From positions 1-52,371 of the forward strand of contig JAAAPI010000278.1 of NCBI GenBank assembly GCA_009908325.1: a DNA stretch of 52,371 nt. The letters are read 5' to 3'. Under the pieces are notes generated by a model. That model had not been told where the DNA came from. It saw nothing but the letters and a program-made list of their open reading frames with translations, and made no database searches. Position 1 is the stretch's first letter, and every line of letters begins with the position of its first letter. This document shows positions 35,042-44,240 of this stretch, in pieces. The stretch comes from Verrucomicrobiota bacterium. Its GTDB lineage: Bacteria > Verrucomicrobiota > Verrucomicrobiia > Opitutales > Coraliomargaritaceae. A program made the position numbers and the translations under genes.

Positions 35042-35899
35042 TCAAATTATCGAATCGATCCAGGAAAACTGTATTTTGGTTTGCGGCGGGCACTGGGCAA
35101 AGGCGCACAAATCGACCGCTCGCAAAACGGCAATTTTCGCATACCCGCCCACCGTGGGTCCATCGGGCATCGTGACAATAGGAGCGCCCCCGCCCGGGAT
35201 TTGAAAGCTGCCCGGCAGAACCGGCTCGCTCGGGATCGATTCCGGAACGGGCAATGAGGCACCTTCCAGGCGATAACCCGTGCGGTCGGACCGGAGTGAA
35301 AGCGTCCATTCCGTTTCGACCAGGATCTGCCGGGCTTCGCGGCTGAAGACTTCGTATTGTGGCCCACGGAAAACGGCAAAGTGCGCCCGCTTCTCCGGCA
35401 ATGGTTCCGGCGCTTCGCTGGGCCGACGACAGGCGACGCCCTCTGTGCTGACGCGAGGTTCCTTGAGAAGACCGCCCAGTCGAGCTCCTTTGGTCAGGAG
35501 CTGTCCCATGCCATTGCGATGGTCGGTGGAGGCGCTGCCAAACCAGGTTTTCGCCTCGAAACCGCCCGGCACGGCCAAATACGCGTAGCGGCCGGGCGCT
35601 TTTTGATCGAAGGTCAAAACGGCACCCGCTTCGAATCGACGTGCGGCGGGTGCCGCCAGCGAGGAACAATGGTCGGCTCCGGCCAATGCCAACCAGGTCG
35701 TTTGCACGACCTGCAGACGGGCTCCTTGCAGGGCGATCTCCAGAACAGGCGCATCGGGGCGATTGCCCAGTAAGTGATTGGCCAAAGCCATCGACCGGGC
35801 ATCCATGGCACCCCCTTGTGGCACGCCAAACCGGCCCCAACCGGCCCGACCGGCATCCTGCAGAGTCATGCCTGAACCTGTGCTCAGAACTTCGATCAT
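35042..35899 (-). CDS. pxpC: 5-oxoprolinase subunit PxpC
   Basis: 285 residues of the AHS2/biotin-dependent carboxyltransferase-like family. GSGMTLQDAGRAGWGRFGVP and GGAMDARSMALANHLLGN are diagnostic; FSREARQILVETEWTLS, DRTGYRLEG, and PGSFQIPGGGAPIVTMPDGP close the fold. It forms the carrier-like heteromer with PxpB. Its ATG overlaps the pxpB stop by 4 bp (ATGA). Confidence 0.93.
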   Translation of the reverse strand: MIEVLSTGSGMTLQDAGRAGWGRFGVPQGGAMDARSMALANHLLGNRPDAPVLEIALQGARLQVVQTTWLALAGADHCSSLAAPAARRFEAGAVLTFDQKAPGRYAYLAVPGGFEAKTWFGSASTDHRNGMGQLLTKGARLGGLLKEPRVSTEGVACRRPSEAPEPLPEKRAHFAVFRGPQYEVFSREARQILVETEWTLSLRSDRTGYRLEGASLPVPESIPSEPVLPGSFQIPGGGAPIVTMPDGPTVGGYAKIAVLRAVDLCAFAQCPPQTKIQFSWIDSII

Positions 35900-36549
35900 G
35901 GCTTTGGCTCGATCGCTTCAAAGCGGACACGGTCGCCCGGTTTGAGAGTGAAAACGGAGGCGACATCCGGATTCGGCTGCTCTGCAGCCTCCGGCCGAAA
36001 AAGCGGCAGATCGGTTTGCCCGAGTAAATGCCAGCCACCCGGGCTGGCCACCGAATAAATTCCCGCGTGTGGCCCGCCGATCGCGACTGCCCCGGGTGGG
36101 ATGTGATTGCGCGGTGACGTGCGCCGCGCCAGATGCAAGTGGGGGTCCAGCCCCTCGAGGTAAGGAAATCCGGGGGCGAAGCCCATCATGTAAACGGTGT
36201 AGGTGGGCTTCGAGTGGACTCGAATGAGCTCGCGCACGGTGAGACCGGTCGCTTCGGCAATCGCATGCAAATCGGGACCATCGTAGCGCACGGGTATCTT
36301 CCGGAGGCTTCCAGCATTTTGCCCCCTCGGTTCGGGTGCATCCGCATCCGTCTCCCGTCGGAGGGCTTCCGCCAGTCGACTCAAGGCGGTGACCGAGCCA
36401 ATCAAAAGAATGCTGTCATAACCAATGACGAACTCCCGGCATCCCTCCGGAAGTGTTTGCTCAAAACGATCAATCAGCCGGCTCCGCAAGCCCTTTTGCA
36501 AATCGCGCAATAAAACGCCCCGATCCCCATACGCTTGCCAATCCATCAT
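35896..36549 (-). CDS. pxpB: 5-oxoprolinase subunit PxpB
   Basis: 217 residues from ATG 36549, chosen because the ATG overlaps the stop of the upstream gene (ATGA) and MMDWQAYGDRGVLL matches the family start; a longer frame from 36690 only runs through the neighbouring gene. Family AHS1 (KipI-like) features are YTVYMMGFAPGFPYLEGLD, then RTSPRNHIPPGAVAIGG and SPGGWHLLGQTDLPLF. It works with PxpC and PxpA on 5-oxoproline. The older name KipI refers to a Bacillus kinase inhibitor; the context here favours the oxoprolinase role. Confidence 0.93.
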   Translation of the reverse strand: MMDWQAYGDRGVLLRDLQKGLRSRLIDRFEQTLPEGCREFVIGYDSILLIGSVTALSRLAEALRRETDADAPEPRGQNAGSLRKIPVRYDGPDLHAIAEATGLTVRELIRVHSKPTYTVYMMGFAPGFPYLEGLDPHLHLARRTSPRNHIPPGAVAIGGPHAGIYSVASPGGWHLLGQTDLPLFRPEAAEQPNPDVASVFTLKPGDRVRFEAIEPKP

Positions 36550-37232
36550 GAATCCATGCGCGGAGCGGTCAGAATAGACGTCTTTTCGTAAGCGATCGAA
36601 TTCTCGGCGAGGGTGCCCCGAAACGCTACTGTGGGCATAACCAGGGAGCGCTTGCCCAATAGTGTGCCGGGGTTGAGCACGGCATTGCACCCCACCTCGG
36701 CCCGGTCGCCGACCAGCGCCCCGAGTTTGCGCAGACCGGTTTCCGCTTTCGTCCCGTCGGGCTGAACGACCTTAACCGGAGCTTGGTCGAGGCGAAGGTT
36801 GGAGCATATCACGCCAGCACCCAAGTGCGCCTTGTTACCCAGGATACTATCGCCGACGTAGCTGAAGTGAGGGACCTGCACGCCGTCCAGTAACAAACAA
36901 TTCTTGAATTCGCAGGAGTTCCCCAGCACGCAGCCCTGCCCGGCGATCACATTCCCCCGGATATAGACACCTGGCCGCAACTCACACCCCTCGCCGATGT
37001 AAACAGGACCCTGGATCGAACCAAAAGGCGGCAGTTTGACGCTGGGGTGAATGTAAACATCGCCGCTTACATGAAGACCGCCGGGCCGCTCCCCGCCAAT
37101 CTCTGGAAAATTAAAGCCTGCCAATGCTTGCTTGATGCGTGGCAACCATTCCCAGGGAGCCATATCCGGCCGAAAGGTCGACGCAAATGGCAGCGATTCG
37201 GGAAATTCAAAAAGATCAGACACTTGCAGCAT
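36546..37232 (-). CDS. Left-handed beta-helix acyl/nucleotidyl-transferase-like protein
   Basis: 228 residues from ATG 37232; an ATG at 37259 adds nine. Residues about 60-210 show hexapeptide repeats typical of the left-handed parallel beta-helix (VYIHPSVKLPPFG, then GPVYIGEGCELRPGVYIRGN, VLGNSCEFKNCLLLDG, GAVVGDRAEVGC-like turns). The layout resembles the C-terminal domain of GlmU and related sugar-nucleotide enzymes, with no N-terminal nucleotidyltransferase domain. The substrate is unknown. It precedes pxpB by a 4-bp overlap, though the shared function is not obvious. Confidence 0.78.
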   Translation of the reverse strand: MLQVSDLFEFPESLPFASTFRPDMAPWEWLPRIKQALAGFNFPEIGGERPGGLHVSGDVYIHPSVKLPPFGSIQGPVYIGEGCELRPGVYIRGNVIAGQGCVLGNSCEFKNCLLLDGVQVPHFSYVGDSILGNKAHLGAGVICSNLRLDQAPVKVVQPDGTKAETGLRKLGALVGDRAEVGCNAVLNPGTLLGKRSLVMPTVAFRGTLAENSIAYEKTSILTAPRMDS

Positions 37233-37348
37233 GGTCCCGAATAAATTCAGACATGCCATGCATTCAACATCCTTTTATTGAACATTTCGTGGTGGAATTC
37301 AGCTCGGACGCTGTTATGTTCGTTCATTGATCATAAAACACCACTATT

Positions 37349-38668
37349 TTGCACGACGTTAAAGAAAGACCGCAATTCGTAGAACGCGCGATGCTCATTG
37401 GCATCAATCTTCCCGAGGACACCAACCACGATACCCGTAGTCTGCTCGACGAATTGCGGGAGTTGACCACAACGCTGGGCATCGGGATCCAGCACGAGCG
37501 TCTCGTTGCGATCCGCAAGCCCCAGGCCAAGTTGCTCGTGGGCTCCGGCAAAGCGCAGGAACTGGTCGATGAGGCCAAAGCGCACAACTGCGACGTCATT
37601 ATATTCGATAACGAACTGACCCCCGCCCAACAGCGGAATTGGGAGCAACTTGCCGAAAACAAAATCCTGGTGATCGACCGGCAGGAGGTCATTCTCGATA
37701 TTTTCGGGCAACGTGCCCAGACCAAGGAGGCTGTTTTGCAAGTCGAGCTGGCCCGCCTGGAGCACAATCTGCCCCGGCTGAAGAGCGCCTGGTCCCACCT
37801 CGGTCGTCAACGCGGTGGCGGTGCCATGCAGCGCGATGCCGGGGAAACCCAGCTCGAGCTCGACCAGCGCATGGTTCGCACCCAGATCGCCCGGGTGAAG
37901 CGTGAGTTGGCCAGTGTCATCCAGCACCGCGAGACCCAGCGCAAAAAGCGCATGACCGTCCCGATTCCGACCTGCGCCATCGTCGGCTACACCAATGCCG
38001 GGAAGTCGTCGCTGCTCAATAAACTGACCGATTCCACCATTCTGGCAGAGGATAAACTCTTCGCCACCCTCGACCCGACCTCACGCCGCTGTCCCCTGCC
38101 CTCCGGCCAACCGCTCATCGTTACCGATACAGTGGGATTTGTGCGCAACCTGCCCCACCGCCTGGTCGATGCCTTCAAAGCGACCCTGGAGGAGGCGCTT
38201 GTCTCCAACTTTCTGATCCATGTGCTCGATGTGAACAGTCCCGAGGTGGATGCACATGCCCAAACGACGCTATCCGTGCTGCGCGAACTCGGCGTGAAGG
38301 ACAAGCAGATCATAACCGTATTCAATAAGGTGGATGCTGTCTGGGAGGAAGGCACCCGCCAGGAGCTCGCGCTTCGTTATCCGGACGCATTTTTTATCAG
38401 CGCGCAAACCGGGGAAGGTTTGGCGGCATTGCAGGAGAGGATGGAATCCATCATCGAAGCGGAATTTGCCCAATTACGCATGCTCATCCCGCATACGCGT
38501 TACGATCTGGTGGCCCGCCTCCACCGCGAAGGTGGGGTGCGCAAAGAAGAGGCCCGCGACGACGGCACTTATCTGGTGGGCTCCGTCCCCGCCCGCATGC
38601 TCAGCATACTGCAGCCCTATATTACCGCAGAAAAGTCACATACAGATACCCCAAAGTCATTAACGTAA
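37349..38668 (+). CDS. hflX: GTPase HflX
   Basis: 439 residues. The N-terminal HflX domain (ERAMLIGINLPEDTNHDT, RQEVILDIFGQRAQTKEAV) and helical linker (RQRGGGAMQRDAGETQLELD) precede the G domain with GYTNAGKSS (about 212-220), DTVGFVRNLPH and NKVD. HflX splits stalled 70S ribosomes. The start is a TTG at 37349; the run HDVKERPQFVERA before the conserved core argues that translation begins there rather than at ATG 37391. The 3' end overlaps the convergent NRAMP-like gene by 47 bp. Confidence 0.93.
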   Translation: MHDVKERPQFVERAMLIGINLPEDTNHDTRSLLDELRELTTTLGIGIQHERLVAIRKPQAKLLVGSGKAQELVDEAKAHNCDVIIFDNELTPAQQRNWEQLAENKILVIDRQEVILDIFGQRAQTKEAVLQVELARLEHNLPRLKSAWSHLGRQRGGGAMQRDAGETQLELDQRMVRTQIARVKRELASVIQHRETQRKKRMTVPIPTCAIVGYTNAGKSSLLNKLTDSTILAEDKLFATLDPTSRRCPLPSGQPLIVTDTVGFVRNLPHRLVDAFKATLEEALVSNFLIHVLDVNSPEVDAHAQTTLSVLRELGVKDKQIITVFNKVDAVWEEGTRQELALRYPDAFFISAQTGEGLAALQERMESIIEAEFAQLRMLIPHTRYDLVARLHREGGVRKEEARDDGTYLVGSVPARMLSILQPYITAEKSHTDTPKSLT

Positions 38669-39869
38669 AAAAGGCCAACCCCGCCCAACTGAGCGCGGTC
38701 AAAAAGTGCCCGGGGCGTTCGGTCTCGGGCACATTTGCACCGTTCATCACCCGGTAGTTGATGTAGGCCAGAATCGGGGAAGTCACAAACGAAACGATCG
38801 CGGCGAAGCTCAATAATTGCAGCAGGTTTTGTACGAAAAAAAGCACGACGACCCCGGCCAGAACCAGGGAAATGAAAATCCAGATTTTGTGGATGCGCAC
38901 AAAAGCGGAGGCCGGCAGGTCTTTGATCAGTGCGCAGCAGGCAGCCATCGAGCGCGGGTAGCCGTCGAGGCAGGTAAGCGTGGTGCTGAACATGGTGATG
39001 AAAGCTGCTGAAAGGATGAGCAGCCGGGACCAATCGCCAATCGTTGCCGTGTAGAGGTTGACCAACTGCTGTGAGAAACCGACCCCACCCTCCGCAAAGG
39101 ATTCGCTGGTGCCATACATAACCAATGCCCCCAGGGCAACAAAGAGCACCGCAAGCACCACCGCAGACAGGTAGCCGAGATAGAAATCAATCGAGCTCTC
39201 CCTGACCGTGGCGAAGTGCCCGGTCTGCTTTTCGCGGCTAAACATCCAAAGCGACGACCAGGCAGACAGATCGATCGGTGCCGGCATCCAGCCGAGCAGG
39301 CTGATGAGGAAGGCAAACGACGTCCACTGGTAGGGATTCGGAGCGACGAAGTCAGCCGCAATCGCCGGTTGATTGGGTATGGCCAGGGCGACCGCCAATG
39401 CGGTGCTGACACCCAGCGTGGCAATGATGATCTTGGCCAGGCTATCGAGCAGTTTGTAGTGCCCGACCAGGAGCAGTGCCGCGCAGAGGACGAGCAGCCC
39501 GACCGTCAGCACTGGCACGGAGAGACCGGTCAGGCCATAGCCCGCCAACAAGGCACCGCTGAGCATCGCAACGCCCGCGATGTTGATCGTGCCGGTGAGC
39601 AGGTTGACCGCTAAAAACACCCAGACGTAGCCGACCCCGAGACGCTTGTAGCCGGCCAGCAAACTCTCGCCCGTCGCTGCGGTGTAGCGCTGCCCGTAGA
39701 GGAAAAAAGGAAACTTCAGCGCATTGGCGAGTAGGACGAGCCAGAGGAGCGCCCAACCAAACTCGGCCCCCGCCCGGGTTGACCAGACGAGGTGCGAACC
39801 GCCCACAGCGGCACAAGCCACCAAAATACCCGGCCCCAGCGCTTTCCAGAGATTTTGTAGATTTGGCAT
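38622..39869 (-). CDS. NRAMP-fold transporter with altered metal-site motifs
   Basis: 415 residues from ATG 39869 (a TTG two codons upstream is less likely). About 11 membrane helices and the overall NRAMP layout (ALGPGILVACAAVGGSHLV, then ALKFPFFLYGQRY). The DPGN of helix 1 in classical NRAMP metal transporters is replaced by GGSH, and the MPHN-type motif of helix 6 is MPAP (about residue 195). Both normally bind manganese or iron, so the cargo is probably different. The gene follows the Mla-like operon by 9 bp and is read with it. Its 3' end lies inside the end of hflX on the other strand. Confidence 0.8.
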   Translation of the reverse strand: MPNLQNLWKALGPGILVACAAVGGSHLVWSTRAGAEFGWALLWLVLLANALKFPFFLYGQRYTAATGESLLAGYKRLGVGYVWVFLAVNLLTGTINIAGVAMLSGALLAGYGLTGLSVPVLTVGLLVLCAALLLVGHYKLLDSLAKIIIATLGVSTALAVALAIPNQPAIAADFVAPNPYQWTSFAFLISLLGWMPAPIDLSAWSSLWMFSREKQTGHFATVRESSIDFYLGYLSAVVLAVLFVALGALVMYGTSESFAEGGVGFSQQLVNLYTATIGDWSRLLILSAAFITMFSTTLTCLDGYPRSMAACCALIKDLPASAFVRIHKIWIFISLVLAGVVVLFFVQNLLQLLSFAAIVSFVTSPILAYINYRVMNGANVPETERPGHFLTALSWAGLAFFTLMTLGYLYVTFLR

Positions 39870-39878
39870 TTTCAAAAT

Positions 39879-40460
39879 TTACAAGGCTCCCGCAATCGTT
39901 TCGGCCAGCTCTGCCAACGCTCTATCCAGCAAGGCGACATACGCAGTCGGCTCGGATCCGTCCCACTGCATGTCAGGCGCAACATAGCGACCGGAGTCGG
40001 TGGCACCATCCGGATGGGCGACTTGCCACCGGGCGATCACCTCCACCCAGCCATCGGGACGGGCACTAAAGCGCTCGAACTGAACCGACACGATAGCCAT
40101 GTCGGAATCCCCTCTGGGCGAGGGATAGTAGGCGCGCACCTGCGTCTTTTCCGTGGCCTGCAAATGCATGGACAGTGCCTGCGGTAAGGCCGCAGAGAGG
40201 GCTTCCGCCCAACGTACCCCGGCGAGCGAGCTCAACTTTCCGCCGGCTTCACGGTGGTAGATACGGGTCCCTTCCAAATAGCCGGGCAGCTCGACGCGCG
40301 CGACATAGGACGGTGGCAGCCCGGAAACGGAAGACGGCGGCGACACCCCGGCCGCCAGCAGGTAGACCTGGGTCCGGTCCGGCTGCGGCGTCAGGTTGAC
40401 GCAACCGGACAGAGAGAAAAGCGTGAGAGCCAGAGTCGGTAGAAGCGCGCGTAGCATCAT
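39879..40460 (-). CDS. PqiC-like ABC transport auxiliary lipoprotein
   Basis: 193 residues from ATG 40460, picked because MMLRALLPTLALTLFSLSGC is a lipoprotein signal with a lipobox LSGC; upstream frames to 40667 have no such start. The rest (TQVYLLAAG, VARVELPGYLEGTRIYHRE, VQFERFSARPDGWVEVIARW) fits the ABC-type auxiliary component (PqiC/YmbA) that sits on the inner leaflet of the outer membrane and works with MCE proteins. It lies 49 bp after the MlaD-like gene. Confidence 0.8.
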   Translation of the reverse strand: MMLRALLPTLALTLFSLSGCVNLTPQPDRTQVYLLAAGVSPPSSVSGLPPSYVARVELPGYLEGTRIYHREAGGKLSSLAGVRWAEALSAALPQALSMHLQATEKTQVRAYYPSPRGDSDMAIVSVQFERFSARPDGWVEVIARWQVAHPDGATDSGRYVAPDMQWDGSEPTAYVALLDRALAELAETIAGAL

Positions 40461-40509
40461 TTTCAATGGTGGATTTATCCCGGTAGCGTTTGGTTGAGTC
40501 AATTGCGGG

Positions 40510-41568
40510 TTAGTCTTCCTCGCTGCGACCCGTGAGCAGGGCGTTGGGGTTCCGCTCCAGATACTCCGAGAGCAGACGGATTGAGCGTGCCGTTCGGCTG
40601 ACCTCACGCAGCATGTTTTCAAGTTCGTAGCGGGCATCGGAGCCGGGCTTGAGCAGCGCGCTGGCATCCTTGGTCAAGCTGTCGAGGCTATCCAGCGTTT
40701 CGGTGATCTGGGCCGTCCAGGTCTCGATGGTCGCCGCCAGGGGGCCCTCACTCAGATTGAACGACTCGGCGGTGTCCCGCACCTCTTCGGAAGCTTCCCG
40801 AACCGCCGCCAGAGCAGATTCAAACGCTTTCGAGTCCATAAACCGCGCGGCTTCGTCCGCTGCTCCGATGACGGATCGACTAATGCCCGCCGAGTCGATG
40901 CCCTCCAGCGTGTCGGCTGCATTGACCAGAACGCGGTTTACATTTCCACTCAGCTCCTGCAAGTCGAGCTCACCCAGATCCGCTATAATCTGCGCGACGT
41001 CTGTCGTGATCTGGTCGAGCGAGGAATTGAGTGTGGGTATTTCAACCATCCCGTTGGCCGTATCGAGATGCATGCGTGTTTCGTTCATTTTTTCGGGCTC
41101 AAAACTGATCTCCACAAAGAGTTGCCCCGTAATAAAGCTTTCCAGATTCAGCTGTGCAACCAGACCGCGCCCTATCGAGTCCTCCATCCATTCCTGGTCG
41201 AAAACTTCGCTGGGCACGCCAAGATCATTCTCAAGGCGCGAACGGTTGATTTCGATGATGACCGGGATGGCGGTTGATTCTTCGCTTTGTTCGTCTGCCC
41301 GAATCATGATTCGCCGCACCTGACCGATTGGCACGCCACGAAACTTGACCATGGAGCCAACATTCAGCCCATTGATCGACTGATCAAAAAAAAGAATACA
41401 ATGCGTTACTCGATTGAGGTAGCTGGCCGTGCCGAAATACATCACCATGCCAACGATGAGAATCATTGCGGCGGTGATAAAGGCACCAATTAATTTAGGA
41501 CTTGGATTCGTTTGGTTCACGTGAGCTGGATTGTTTTGGTCGATTAGGTGGTGGAGTTCAATCTTCAA
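40510..41568 (-). CDS. MlaD-like MCE domain protein
   Basis: 352 residues. One N-terminal membrane helix (residues about 25-47) precedes a single MCE domain (ITHCILFFDQSINGLNVGSM-like start, then KFRGVPIGQVRRI, then GLVAQLNLESFITGQLFVEI) and a long helical tail (180-340) that could form a needle or anchor. It is the substrate-carrying periplasmic part of a phospholipid (Mla-type) transporter. The start codon is a TTG that overlaps the stop of the ATPase gene (TTGA, 4 bp); a GTG at 41520 is the alternative. Confidence 0.9.
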   Translation of the reverse strand: MKIELHHLIDQNNPAHVNQTNPSPKLIGAFITAAMILIVGMVMYFGTASYLNRVTHCILFFDQSINGLNVGSMVKFRGVPIGQVRRIMIRADEQSEESTAIPVIIEINRSRLENDLGVPSEVFDQEWMEDSIGRGLVAQLNLESFITGQLFVEISFEPEKMNETRMHLDTANGMVEIPTLNSSLDQITTDVAQIIADLGELDLQELSGNVNRVLVNAADTLEGIDSAGISRSVIGAADEAARFMDSKAFESALAAVREASEEVRDTAESFNLSEGPLAATIETWTAQITETLDSLDSLTKDASALLKPGSDARYELENMLREVSRTARSIRLLSEYLERNPNALLTGRSEED

Positions 41569-42326
41569 GCACCGCGTTCGCCGCGGCTGAGAAAACGCCG
41601 CACCTTGGGGTCCGTCGCTTGGTCATCGAGCAGGTCGTTGGGATTGCCGTCGCAGAGCGCGGTCTTACTCTCCACATCAAGGAAGATTGCGCTGTCCGCG
41701 ATGGCGAAGATGCTGGGTAGTTCGTGCGTGACGACCACAACCGTCGCCCCCAAGATCTCGCGCAATTGAAGGATAAGGTCATCCAGGCGCCGTGAGCTCA
41801 GTGGGTCCAGCCCGGCCGAGGGTTCGTCGAAAAACAGGATAGCCGGGTCCAGCGCAATCGCCCGCGCCAGGCCGGCCCGCTTCTGCATGCCACCGCTCAA
41901 CTCCGACGGGTAGCGGTGCCCGAAACCGGCAAGACCGACCAAGGCAAGTTTAAAGTCGACCAGCTCCCGGATCTCGCCCCGGCCCAATCCGGTGTATTGC
42001 TCCAGAGGTAGCGCGACGTTCTCCTCCAGCGTCATGGAGCTCCAGAGCGCGCCACTTTGGAACGATACCCCAAAACTCTGTTGGATGCGCTCGGCGGTCG
42101 CCGTGCCCGGGACGAAGTGCTGGTCCGAGTAATAGATCGCGCCCTGCTCGGCCACTTCGAGCCCGATCAGATGCTTGAGCAAGGTGCTTTTCCCGCAGCC
42201 GCTCCCGCCCATGATCACTTTGATCTCGCTGTTCTGAATCGTGAAATTCAGGTCGCGCATGACTGTGAAATCACCATAGGCCATGGTCAGGTGTTCAACA
42301 GTGATCGCTGTGGTCTGCGACGACAT
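41565..42326 (-). CDS. MlaF-like ABC transporter ATPase
   Basis: 253 residues from ATG 42326; the longer frame to 42641 runs antisense-like through the permease gene. Walker A is GGSGCGKST, the signature LSGGMQKRAGLARA and Walker B ILFFDEPSAGLDP. It powers phospholipid movement in the Mla-type system from the cytoplasmic side. It follows the permease gene by 2 bp and overlaps the mlaD start. Confidence 0.95.
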   Translation of the reverse strand: MSSQTTAITVEHLTMAYGDFTVMRDLNFTIQNSEIKVIMGGSGCGKSTLLKHLIGLEVAEQGAIYYSDQHFVPGTATAERIQQSFGVSFQSGALWSSMTLEENVALPLEQYTGLGRGEIRELVDFKLALVGLAGFGHRYPSELSGGMQKRAGLARAIALDPAILFFDEPSAGLDPLSSRRLDDLILQLREILGATVVVVTHELPSIFAIADSAIFLDVESKTALCDGNPNDLLDDQATDPKVRRFLSRGERGA

Positions 42327-42328
42327 AA

Positions 42329-43465
42329 TCAAATCCCCAGAAGGTGAAACATAACCGCGAAGATCGCGTCCGCCACCACGATCCATGTAATCGACGTGAC
42401 CACCGCTGAGGTCGCCGCCCGACCCACCGAGCTGGCATCGCGACCGCAATTCAAGCCACGGTAGCAACCGGCCAGGGCGATAATGATCCCGAAGACCGCG
42501 CTTTTGAAAATACCGACAAGAACATCGCTTAAACCGACTGCCGCCTGAATCTGATTGCTGTATTGCAGCATGGTGACGTCCGAGATCATAATGGCGACGA
42601 CCATGCCCCCGAGCATGGCGACCAAATCGGCGCAGGCGCAAAGCAGGGGCATCATAAGAATCAGGGCAATCACGCGCGGCACTACCAGAAACTGTAGCGG
42701 CGAAATGCCGAAAGTGCTCAACGCATCGATCTCCTCGTTGACCTGCATACTCCCGATCTGGGCGGCGAAGGCTGCGCCCGTCCGCCCTGCCATGATCACG
42801 CCGGCCATAACGGCACCCAGCTCACGCGTCGTGGCCAGACCCACCAGGTCGGCCACGTAGATATCCGCCGCGAATTTCTGCAATTGAATAACCCCGATGA
42901 AGGCAATGATCAAGCCCGTCAAAAAGCTCAACAGGCTGACGATGGGCAGGGCCCGGGCCCCGCAATCCTGCAGAACAAAAAGAAAATCCTTGAGCCGGAT
43001 GCGTCCCCGCCCACGGACGAAAGCGAACAGATCGATGCAGAGCTGCCCGAGAAAATCGAGATAGCCGCTCAGGCCCCGGTAGCCCGCCAGCGCTTGCTCG
43101 CCCATCGATGTGAGAAAATCATCGGGGCCGTCTTGGCCCACCTCTTCGTTTTCCGGCACCGCTTGTGAGAGCTCGATCAAGCGGCGGACCCCGTCCGGGA
43201 GCCCGTCCAGCCGCGGCACCAAACCGCGCGACTCCGCCCAGTCGCAAAGTTGGCGCACCACGACCGGCAGCGAACTGTCCCAGGCAGTCAAATCATCGGC
43301 GTCGAGATGCAACGTTTGCAGGTTGGACGCACGCTCAATATCGGCGTAGACCGGAGCCAAATCCGGCTGGGGAGACTCCGTCGACCACGCCCCGGAAAAA
43401 TGCACAACGAAGGTGCCACCTTCGTAACGGGCGGCCAGCGCTGCTTTTTCTTCCCTATCTGCCAT
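42329..43465 (-). CDS. STAS-MlaE permease fusion
   Basis: 378 residues from ATG 43465; upstream ATGs at 43486 and 43495 are possible. The N-terminal 110 residues are a STAS-like domain (TFVVHFSGAWSTESPQPD, then LHLDADDLTAWDSSLPVVVR). The rest is the MlaE/YrbE permease with FLTGLIIAFIGVIQLQKFAA, then TRELGAVMAGVIMAGRTGAA, then IDALSTFGISPLQFLVVPR. In E. coli Mla the STAS part is a separate protein (MlaB); here both are one polypeptide. It is the first gene of the operon. Confidence 0.93.
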   Translation of the reverse strand: MADREEKAALAARYEGGTFVVHFSGAWSTESPQPDLAPVYADIERASNLQTLHLDADDLTAWDSSLPVVVRQLCDWAESRGLVPRLDGLPDGVRRLIELSQAVPENEEVGQDGPDDFLTSMGEQALAGYRGLSGYLDFLGQLCIDLFAFVRGRGRIRLKDFLFVLQDCGARALPIVSLLSFLTGLIIAFIGVIQLQKFAADIYVADLVGLATTRELGAVMAGVIMAGRTGAAFAAQIGSMQVNEEIDALSTFGISPLQFLVVPRVIALILMMPLLCACADLVAMLGGMVVAIMISDVTMLQYSNQIQAAVGLSDVLVGIFKSAVFGIIIALAGCYRGLNCGRDASSVGRAATSAVVTSITWIVVADAIFAVMFHLLGI

Positions 43466-43566
43466 ATTTAAAACGCGTCGCACACCCATGCTTGCCATGG
43501 ACGGCAAAGAACGCATGCATCGAGAGGTAACTTGAGCGTATTCCCTTTACGGATAAAGCCTATTTT

Positions 43567-44235
43567 ATGAATCAACACATTCTATTCGATTTGGACGGCA
43601 CTCTGATCGACCACTTCACCACAATTCACAAAAGCGTGGCCCACGCACAGCGAGCGCTCGGGCTACCAGAAAGTGAATACGCCACGGTCCGCGCGACCGT
43701 GGGTGGGTCGGTCCCCAATACCCTCGGTAAGTTGTGCGGTTCCGAAAATGTGGCGGCTGCGGAGCCGCTCTTCCGACGGCATTTTGCAGAAATCATTTTT
43801 GATGACGTTTTCATCCTGCCGGGTGCCGAATGGCTGCTTCGCTCGCTCAAGGAAAAAGGTGCCAGACTGGGCGTTTTCACCAATAAATACGCCGAAGACA
43901 GCCGCGCCGTCCTGGCCCACCTTGGTCTCGATCAATGGCTCGACGTCATTATCGGCACGGGGGACTCAGACTGCCCCTATCGCAAGCCGGATCCGCTCTT
44001 TACTGCCTACGCGCTTGAGAAGTTGGACTGCGCTTCCGACGAGGCCATGATGGTCGGTGACTCCCCCTACGATCTGGCCGCCGCCGAGGCCGGCTGCCTG
44101 GCCTGCCACCTCGTTGCGACCGGGAGCCACAGCTTCAAGGAATTGAGCGAGCATCTCGACCCGGCAAACATTCACACCGACCTTTTCCAACTCGGCGAGA
44201 AAGTTTTTGGGCTTAAGCGTCCAAATGGTCTTTGA
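43567..44235 (+). CDS. HAD-family phosphatase, phosphoglycolate phosphatase-like
   Basis: 222 residues. Motif I DLDGTLIDHFTT carries the Asp nucleophile and acid, motif II VFTNKYAED the threonine, motif III a Lys in YRKPDPLF, and motif IV GDSPYDLAAAEAG. The helical cap fits the Gph/PGPase group, and a substrate such as phosphoglycolate is likely but not proven. A second HAD gene follows at once with a nearly touching start, so this pair looks like an ancient duplication. Confidence 0.88.
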   Translation: MNQHILFDLDGTLIDHFTTIHKSVAHAQRALGLPESEYATVRATVGGSVPNTLGKLCGSENVAAAEPLFRRHFAEIIFDDVFILPGAEWLLRSLKEKGARLGVFTNKYAEDSRAVLAHLGLDQWLDVIIGTGDSDCPYRKPDPLFTAYALEKLDCASDEAMMVGDSPYDLAAAEAGCLACHLVATGSHSFKELSEHLDPANIHTDLFQLGEKVFGLKRPNGL

Positions 44236-44240
44236 ACAAC

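Noticed and set aside
42327..42641. N-terminal extension of the MlaF-like ATPase
   Set aside because: The extra residues are a His/Arg/Gly-rich shadow of the permease gene; ATG 42326 gives a standard MlaF.
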